From Halichondria panicea (Eukaryota > Porifera > Demospongiae > Suberitida > Halichondriidae), in contig NC_087381.1 of assembly GCF_963675165.1 (NCBI RefSeq), positions 5,581,378 through 5,645,377 of the forward strand: a stretch of 64,000 nt of DNA, in the 5' to 3' direction. The position numbers and the translations under genes were made by a program. Each line of letters begins with the position of its first letter. The stretch's first letter is position 1. The notes beneath the pieces are model-generated. The model did no database searches. It was not told the origin of the DNA and worked only from the letters and a program-made list of their open reading frames with translations. Positions 57,101 to 64,000 of the stretch are shown piece by piece.

Positions 57101-57282
57101 TCATCTTCTCCCAGTCTCTGACACGCTAAACAAAACAAGCTAGAACTGGGAGTCCCAGCTAGAATTGCTAGCCGGATCTAGACTAATAGAATGACATGGA
57201 GGCGTGGTGAGGCCGGATCCACACTAATTGATCCACCTAAAGACGCTCCTGTTCCAGATTTTCACGAATGGCAAGGAAAGGG

Positions 57283-57525
57283 ATAAGAAAGCAGTCTACA
57301 CTAAGACTCCCGGAAGTGTGTATGTTATAGTTTATAACAAGGGCACGAGGGATGTATGGAATATATTGCACTGAAGCACGAGGGCGCCAGCCCCGAGGGC
57401 TGAGTGCAATATATGCCATGCAGCCCGAGTGCACGTGTTATAACTAGTTTATATCCCGAGGGCATAGCAACATAACACTGTCCTAGTAACACAATATAAA
57501 CAGCACAAAAAAAGACAGAGACAAC
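57283..57525. other. No gene; palindromic repeat
   Basis: GTTATAGTTTATAACAAGGGC pairs with GTTATAACTAGTTTATATCCC, and AATATATTGCACTGA with TGAGTGCAATATAT, probably another MITE of about 150 bp (57325-57480). Confidence 0.5.
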
Positions 57526-59516
57526 TGTACACAGCCAAAAATCCACAGGCCTGTTTCAGGCCCGTGGGGAAAATCAGTTGAATACAGGCCGGAATACGGG
57601 CCTGTATGCGGATGTAATCGCCCACGGCCCGCTTACATCCTGGAACCACAGGCCTGTTACAGCACGTACATCCTGTCCTGAATACGGACCGTAAATAACG
57701 GGCCTGTTTCAGCCTGTACCACCCACGTCCTGCTTACAGCCTGTGCAGCCAGTGTATGCGCATGCGCAGAGAGAAAGTTGCTTAGCTACGAAATCCACCA
57801 AGAGACTGAAAAGGTGCTTCAGTTTGATGTTCTCGTTCAGTTGCAGCTTTAAAGGATGGATGGAGTAATTATATTATTTATGGAGCTGACTGCCAAGGCC
57901 AGCTAGCAAGAAAAGAGAGAGAGAGGAAGTAAGTAGAGTCTAAATAAGGAGCTAGTATAGTAGGTCTAATTAATACTCACTTCTGTCCATTTGTCAGCTG
58001 CTAGATGTCTCTGCAATTCTTCTTTCACTGTCTCTAGGAGTCTAGCTCTATAGGCTACAAGGTGTGCTTATGTGGTAATGTATAAATAATTATGTTGACG
58101 GAGTTATTTCGTATTGCAGATCTGGTTGCCTCTGACGCAGGTTGTTGACTTCTTCTACAACGTTTAATATAAGTGAGTGCTCAGCTGGTTTTTAAAATGT
58201 TGGTCAATATGCTGCTTATGTATAGGAATACACATCTAAAAAGGACCTCTACAACGACTACTATATAAGTGAGTACGAGGTATATAAAATGTATACCTAT
58301 GATATTGTGTCATCATTACTTTACGAGCTCGAGATTCAGGTTCTATTATTGACTCACTTACTCGAACTCGTTTACGTACGTATGCACACACAGATGTACC
58401 TGTGTCTATGTCATCATTACTGTACTGATTGAGCTCGAGAGATTGAGGTTCCTTGTCACACTACTTGAGAATGTGAGCCAATTAATAATTATTTAACTCA
58501 CTTTAAACTCGTGTACTGATGCACACATACAGATGTACATATATAAATTGGAATGCTCATGCCATCAATGATTTCAACCCATCATGACCAGAAGGTATTT
58601 TACAATAATAATTATTGTCGTTTACATTGGTTGGTCTAATTACAGCATCGTGGACACACCTATACTTTAGGAACTATCAGAATTTGGCAGGTAAGCAATC
58701 ATTCATATTAATTATAAAAACTTTGTTTGTGTTTTGCTTTAGTTAAGTTACTGGCTGTGGACATGGCTGGTCTGTGACAGTACAAACAGTCAAACAAAAA
58801 ATGTATAATGGTAAGAAACATTATTTTCTTTGCAACCATATTCACTATATACACAGTGACAGAGGACATGGCTGGTCTGTGGACAGTACGAACAGTCGAA
58901 CAACACATTATATTGGTAAGAAACATTATTTTCTTTGCAACGATATTCACTATATACACAGTGACAGAGGACATGGCTGGTCTGTGGACAGTACGAACAG
59001 TCGAACAACACATTATATTGGTAAGAAACATTATTTTCTTTGCAACGATATTCACATGTCTTCTTTATACACACAGTGTGACAGAGGACATGGCTGGTAG
59101 TACAAACAGTCAAACAGAAAATTTATAAATGTAAGAAACATTATTTTCTTTCCAACCATTATTCACGTGTCTTCTTTATACACACAGTGACACACTCGAG
59201 CAGCACAAGCACTAGAAGAAACATTCCTATTAGTGTTGTAAACTGTCGAACTGTCTGGCTATGTTTGTTTCTTAAAAATTTTAACACTTCGTTGAATTAT
59301 TCATGCCAAACTCAGCTTTTAACTGTATAAAAGCAAACCGGAACTAACTGAGAACATAGGGCTGCTTACAGCCCGTTCCACGGCTGATTACATGCTGAAA
59401 TCCACAGGCTGCTAAACAGTACCTAACCAAACAGTTGAATACACCACGTGGATTTATACCTGTAACGGGCCCGTAACAGGCATGAAACGGCCCGTGGATT
59501 TTTGGCTGTGTATATG
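57526..59516. mobile_element. About 2-kb TIR element with tandem exon-like units
   Basis: CACAGCCAAAAATCCACAGG at the left is inverted at the right (CCCGTGGATTTTTGGCTGTG), each next to TA. GGCCTGT/ACAGGCC motifs are scattered inside. At 58745-59190 four units of 105-110 bp each begin with the donor-like GTAAGAAAC and contain a TATACACAG acceptor-like site and a 59-bp segment with GACATGGCTGGTCTGTGGAC. No transposase recognised. Confidence 0.7.
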
Positions 59517-59636
59517 TTGTTAGTACCTACCACCACCACCTGACCAGTGTGGGAACAGAGTATACATGATATGATACTTATATATGGGGAAACACACTCT
59601 GACTCTGAACAGATAGTTATTGTACATGCCACTCAC

Positions 59637-59748
59637 CAGGTCCAGTGCTAGTGTGTATTCAGGAGCTCTCCTGGTCTTGTTGGGGAGGGCAGGAGGGCGA
59701 CTCAGTATCACCTCCGGTAGAGAGGGGAGGTGCTTGATGAACGCATAG
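59637..59748 (-). pseudogene. CTDSPL2: Orphan copy of a CTDSPL2 exon
   Basis: Identical in length (112 bp) and splice borders to the CTDSPL2 exon 47471-47360; it encodes [20 protein letters not shown]... with V to I as the visible change. Homology extends about 100 bp on the donor side (to about 59524), and no other CTDSPL2 exon is nearby. Probably a fragment of the segmental duplication cut by the 57526-59516 element. Confidence 0.85.
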
Positions 59749-60770
59749 CTGTACACAAGAGGGAGAAGAAATAGAAATCACATTATAAATCACATTGTAC
59801 AAGAAGCATGTTTTAATAGAAGACAATTAAATTGCCTAAGCAAAAAACTGCATCAATTCCTAGTCAGGAAAAGAAAGCCAACACTGATACAGTGGTACTG
59901 TAACAGTGTTGGCTTCTACTGAAACAGAAGTACATGTACGTATACGGGGACTTTCAGCATCGCTAATTTGTACACATGATTCATTATTCCTAACAATACC
60001 CACCACCTTTACAAGACACTATAATACGACATAATGTATGCCACACAAACATACGTCAGTCATAGTAATGCTCAAACCAAAGGAAAGAGGACGAGATACA
60101 CGAGTGTCTGATATTGCAGAGTGTGTTTGTCAACACAACACATTTGGATTGTCAGCAACAGCTGAGCCAAACAAACTATCAAACGGTAGAAAAACAAACA
60201 CATTCTCAAAGTCTTCTACTGAGACACGACGACTTTAGAAATGGCAAAGCAGACGTACAGTGCTTGAAGGCAAGTAGCCAATAAGACATTACACCTCCGA
60301 TTGGTCTACATGTATACAGTGTACAGTGTACTAGTTCTACGCTGAAAGTCAATCAGTTACTTAGGTCAATTGTGGTTTGTTGTCAGGCTATTCTCTTTTG
60401 CAAGCTAACGCTATTACATGTAGACTGAAAGCAGCTACTAGCTAGTGCATGGTAAGTGATGTACCCAGACTTTCATAAAGGGGTGTGGCTATGTTCAATC
60501 ATCAATGCAATCTCAATTCAATTAACATAGTGGTCACAAATTTGCCTCTTTATTATGCCTGAGAGGTGGTTATCAAGGTGGTTAGTACCAACTGATCAGT
60601 GAGGGCACACCCCTCCCTCCCAGCACACGTTGTTGGTAGAGGGCATGTTCACTACCTCCAACAGAAACTTAAAGACAAAAAGTATTATAATATTATGATA
60701 TTTCAAGAGTTCCGTTAACCCATTGATAGCTGATCCCCTGAACTCTGAACCCTTATGTCTCTACACTTAC

Positions 60771-61615
60771 TTTGATCAACGCCACTGTACAGATGGATTT
60801 TGGCCAATTGACTGCTTGATTTCTGTCCGTCAATGGTTAGGGTGAAGTTCTTGTGAAAGAAACGGGTCTCAGGTTTCAACAGCAGGTTGAAGTCCCTGAA
60901 GAGAATCGTAACATTCAGTAGGTTAGTGTGAAATGTGTGCAAGTGCTGACAAAGACTAACGATACTTGTCTGCAGTATAATTATGGGATAGTCTAGCGCT
61001 GTCTGCAATAATAGTATTAATGTGAATGGAGCTATCAAGTGTTGGATGCATGTTACAGTACACACAATTTCCACTCACCTTCCAAAGGCAGTGAACTGTA
61101 GTTCTAGAGACCTCTCCCCCAGCATACTGCGTCTCACTCTGTGATGGTTCCATAGCAACGACTCGCTGTCGTAGGTGAGAGGCTCGTAGTGACGAATAAA
61201 ATGGCTCAGGGCTATAATTATGTATGTGTGTGGTGTGTGTGTGGTGTGTGTGTGGTGTGTAGTGTGTGGTGTGTGGTGTGTGGGGGCATTGCGATATTAT
61301 AGTTGTAAGCTGTTCTGTGGAATGAGAAGTAAAATCGTGCATTAAAAATCAATCACCTCACCAATCTTATACATGTACCTGAATGTGTATGAGCCAGGGC
61401 ACTGTGCAGTAGGTGATATAAAGCAAACAACCCTCTCTTAAGTACGTATCTAGCTTACTATACTATGGCCAACTACACTGGTGATAGTGTATATAATATC
61501 AGACTATCATTAAACCTCTCTGTCATAACACAGACACAGTACACTGTGAAGTCTCACCCTCTCCTTGGACGATCCCCAGGAGAAGAGCGACGCATAACAG
61601 GCTGTATAACTTCAT
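60771..61615 (-). pseudogene. ADAM10: Truncated ADAM10 copy: exons 1-3 only
   Basis: Exons 61615-61558 ([18 protein letters not shown]), 61211-61079 ([16 protein letters not shown]) and 60895-60771 ([20 protein letters not shown]) keep length, phase and splice sites of the full gene, with one visible change (N to S). No exon 4 or protease domain follows on the left, where block homology stops at about 59895. It could express a signal peptide plus partial prodomain or be inert. Confidence 0.9.
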
Positions 61616-62345
61616 ATCATGTAAACCAACATCAGTTTTCTGTGAATGTTCAGGATTTTGAGGTGGGGCAACCGGGTAGCTGATCTTTACGGTGACACAC
61701 CCCTAAAAGTGAAAAGTTGACCCTTTACCAGGTTGTTTCATTGTGGCGACATTATGCGCGCGCATGCATGCTCAGTATCGCCTTTTCTTCTCATAACTCA
61801 AACTCACATCGGTCAAGGCAGAGATAAAGTAAGGAAATCTATTACTCTATCTCTGGTCAAGGTCAGGAACTCGTGAAGAATAAGTAAGTATATAGTAAAT
61901 ACCTTATGCCCTAGGCATCGATAAGCAATTCACAATGGATATTTACAAATACACACTATTTATTTACAAAGACTAAGACAGTAGACTTACTATACTGTCT
62001 TTTGTTTACATACTGTATACACCAGTGTGGTTATCTGAACAATATACATTGCAGTCTTTATCAATGACTGTACAATAATTAAGACAATAAATACCCGTAC
62101 ATTATTATTACAATGACTGGACAATAATTTTCCAGCCCATTGAATGAATGCATAATTATGTAGACACTCTGAGCAAATCCTTAAATGGATTGCAGTAGAG
62201 TCAGTAGATATGTACTGATGTGTATACCTGATTTTATATACAGGAACTCCCCAAGGCAAATCACCCCACTATAACAATCAAACTGTTAAACCATAAAACC
62301 AGAAATATTTCAAGAAAGTGTTATCTGCCCTCACTAACTCAATAT

Positions 62346-64000
62346 ATGGCCTCTAATACCAACTCCTCTGCAACCTGTGGCATATGCTCAGAGCTGTACC
62401 AAGATCCACGCATGCTCAATTGCCTACACTCATTCTGCAAAAAATGCTTGGAAAAGAGACTCGACGAAGGACCTTCCAAATCGAGCCTAGCCTGCCCCAC
62501 GTGCAATGAATCCTCCTCTCTGTCTAGTCGTGGTATAGAGTCACTATCAAAAGATCATAGGAAGACTTACGAAGCAGAGGTTGCTGAATTTGAAGGCTTG
62601 ATCAAAGGTGACAAATCTGTTTTTTGCGATCACTGTGTGAAGGGGCAAGCTGCCTTCTTTTGTTGTAGCTGCTGCGAGTTTCTCTGTGAGAAATGTGCCG
62701 ACCATCATCGCTCATGGAGGAAGACTAAAAACCACGAGTTAGTTAGCTGTACTAAAGAAGGTGGAAAGGAAAATATATTCAAGAGCGTAGCTCACAAGCC
62801 TCTTACCTGCTCAGTACACTCGAAAGAATCTCTCGACTATTACTGCAACACATGCAACGACCTGCTCTGCATTCGCTGTGTGGTTGGAAAGCACAAAGAA
62901 CATGCTTACGAAGAAATGGATTCTGTTCGAGAGAAGGAGAAATCCGAGCTTAGTTCTTACCTTGGGAAAACCGAGGCTGCAAAGGACAAGTTGAAGAATT
63001 CCATTTCACAAGTGGAAAAGGTCATGCAAGGTGTTCAAGCTAAACACAAGGAAGTCGATCATAAAATCAATGACATTTTCAACCACCTTCAGCGTAAACT
63101 AAAAGCTCGAAAAGATGCACTCTTGGCCAAAAGCGCTGATGTGGCACTCGGCAAAGAGACAGCGCTTACTCTCCAGGGTGAAGAGCTCAAGAAAATGGAA
63201 GATTCTCTTTCCGAAATTTGTTCAAAGTTAGAGTCAGTCACGCAAGAGTACACAGCCGTAGAAATGCTAGCTGCCAAGCAACCGATAACAATTCGAGCTC
63301 AACAACTTCTCGATACATTTGATAAATGCTCTCTTGATCCTTGCAAGTTAGATATAATGCCAGTATCTCTCCTTAGCACTCAACTTGAAAATGAAATTGA
63401 TACTTTTGGAGCTGTGTGTGGTGGTTGCATGCCAGGACAAAGTACAATTGATTTAGTGAAGCCAACTGCTGCTGTAGGGAAGGAGAGGAAGTTGCTTCTC
63501 ACTGCAAAAAATGGAAATGGAAAACCTTTTCCTCATGGCGGTGAATCGGTGAAAGTTTCTCTAGCACTGATGGGTTCGAATGAAGCAGGGATCTCCGGTG
63601 TTGTAGTCGACAAGAAGGATGGTACTTATGGTATTAGCTTCACACCAAACGCAGCTGGTGAACACAAGCTATCCATCACCATTAGCAACGAGCAAATTGA
63701 GGAGAGTCCATTTGCACTTTACGTTCGACAGCCGAGAAATTACGCTTCATTGTCTGCTAGTTCTCGTACATTTTCAGTTTCTAGTAACCCTGGTGATGTT
63801 GCCGTCGATGATGACAACAATGTGTACATTGCTGTAACTGGATATCACTGCATCTCAGTGTTTGATCAAAATGGTTCCAACGTTCGAACCATAGGAACAG
63901 CCGGAGGTAACAGATCTGCAGACGGTCAGTTCTACACCCCATTTGGAATTGCCTTGAAAGGAAACATCATGTATGTAGCTGACACATTTAACCCACGAAT
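62346..64000 (+). CDS. TRIM-NHL type protein, copy 3 (3' end outside window)
   Basis: Starts MASNTNSSATCGICSELYQD at 62346 and is open to the window edge (about 551 codons): RING, both B-boxes, coiled coil, filamin repeat and the first NHL repeats (VTGYHCISVFDQNGSNVRTI, GNRSADGQFYTP, YVADTFNPR). Two extra bases (AT) just before the ATG put upstream sequence out of frame, which supports this start for all copies. The promoter and upstream sequence match copy 1. Differences from copies 1 and 2 are again concentrated after the filamin repeat. Confidence 0.92.
   Translation, partial: MASNTNSSATCGICSELYQDPRMLNCLHSFCKKCLEKRLDEGPSKSSLACPTCNESSSLSSRGIESLSKDHRKTYEAEVAEFEGLIKGDKSVFCDHCVKGQAAFFCCSCCEFLCEKCADHHRSWRKTKNHELVSCTKEGGKENIFKSVAHKPLTCSVHSKESLDYYCNTCNDLLCIRCVVGKHKEHAYEEMDSVREKEKSELSSYLGKTEAAKDKLKNSISQVEKVMQGVQAKHKEVDHKINDIFNHLQRKLKARKDALLAKSADVALGKETALTLQGEELKKMEDSLSEICSKLESVTQEYTAVEMLAAKQPITIRAQQLLDTFDKCSLDPCKLDIMPVSLLSTQLENEIDTFGAVCGGCMPGQSTIDLVKPTAAVGKERKLLLTAKNGNGKPFPHGGESVKVSLALMGSNEAGISGVVVDKKDGTYGISFTPNAAGEHKLSITISNEQIEESPFALYVRQPRNYASLSASSRTFSVSSNPGDVAVDDDNNVYIAVTGYHCISVFDQNGSNVRTIGTAGGNRSADGQFYTPFGIALKGNIMYVADTFNPR

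Larger units (their letters stand above)
51366..57282. mobile_element. Element R copy 2, split by a 4963-bp transposon
   Basis: Left part 51366-51853, right part 56817-57282. Ends are CTCTTTCCTTGGCA and TGGCAAGGAAAGGG, flanked by ATAA (51362-51365 and 57283-57286). Nearly identical to copy 1, which preserves the empty site CAACTAGTTAGCC at 11983-11995. Confidence 0.9.
59895..64000. repeat. Segmental duplication block C (pairs with 39309-44242)
   Basis: From GTAACAGTGTTGGCTTCTA onwards it parallels block A through ADAM10 exons 3, 2, 1, the shared upstream region and into TRIM-NHL, with indels such as a shorter TG repeat near 61225 and an added AGATAAAGTAAGG segment near 61822. Confidence 0.9.

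Noticed and set aside
58774-59128. Overlapping 105-115-residue repeat frames on both strands
   Set aside because: Result of a 105-bp (multiple of three) tandem unit; all frames without stops in one unit stay open in the next.
1-64000. tRNA or rRNA genes
   Set aside because: None recognised by eye on either strand; a covariance-model scan would be needed to be sure.

Overview
This is animal nuclear DNA: AT-rich, intron-rich and packed with repeats. Several single-copy metazoan genes (a Rab11 GTPase, POC5, an ADAM10-type sheddase, CTDSPL2) sit beside a lineage-expanded RING/B-box/filamin/NHL family and many DNA transposons. The style (short introns, TRIM-NHL duplicates, sponge/cnidarian-type transposon proteins) suggests a demosponge such as Amphimedon. 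That is inference from gene content; no marker gene is present. There is one 200-N assembly gap (19186-19385).

Layout. 1-3040 (+): 3' two thirds of a Rab11 gene. 3170-13810: no host gene, only nested non-autonomous DNA elements and a decayed integrase-like pseudogene. 14577-18650 (-): a nearly complete CR1-like LINE whose ORF1 ends in UGA CUA in the same frame as ORF2. 19935-20703 (+): a decayed unknown gene. 20902-24180: MITEs and a minisatellite. 24378-28864 (-): POC5. 29162-41353 (-): an ADAM10-like gene whose coding sequence I could join in frame across 15 exons, including one AT-AC (U12-type) intron; one intron carries a 76-bp minisatellite with higher-order structure. 42041-44242 (+): TRIM-NHL copy 1. 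45570-47471 (-): 3' part of CTDSPL2. 47925-50126 (+): TRIM-NHL copy 2. 50604-51264 (+): a decayed transposon-associated gene. 51366-57282: a 952-bp element split by a 4963-bp pogo/Tigger-like transposon. 57526-59516: another long TIR element. 59637-59748: an orphan CTDSPL2 exon. 60771-61615 (-): copy of ADAM10 exons 1-3. 62346 to the end (+): TRIM-NHL copy 3.

Most unusual is the Tigger-like transposon at 51854-56816. Its transposase gene continues, through phase-1 introns, into eight tandem copies of a 90-bp exon (unit 142-143 bp) and then a C-terminal PHD-finger exon. Every copy is open and frame-neutral. The DDE core, however, carries two frame breaks in this assembly.

The right half of the window is a partial segmental duplication: ADAM10 5' end plus TRIM-NHL occurs at 39.3-44.2 kb and again at 59.9-64 kb, while a third TRIM-NHL gene and fragments of CTDSPL2 lie between. 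The three TRIM proteins are almost identical in RING, B-boxes and coiled coil but differ much more in the NHL propeller.
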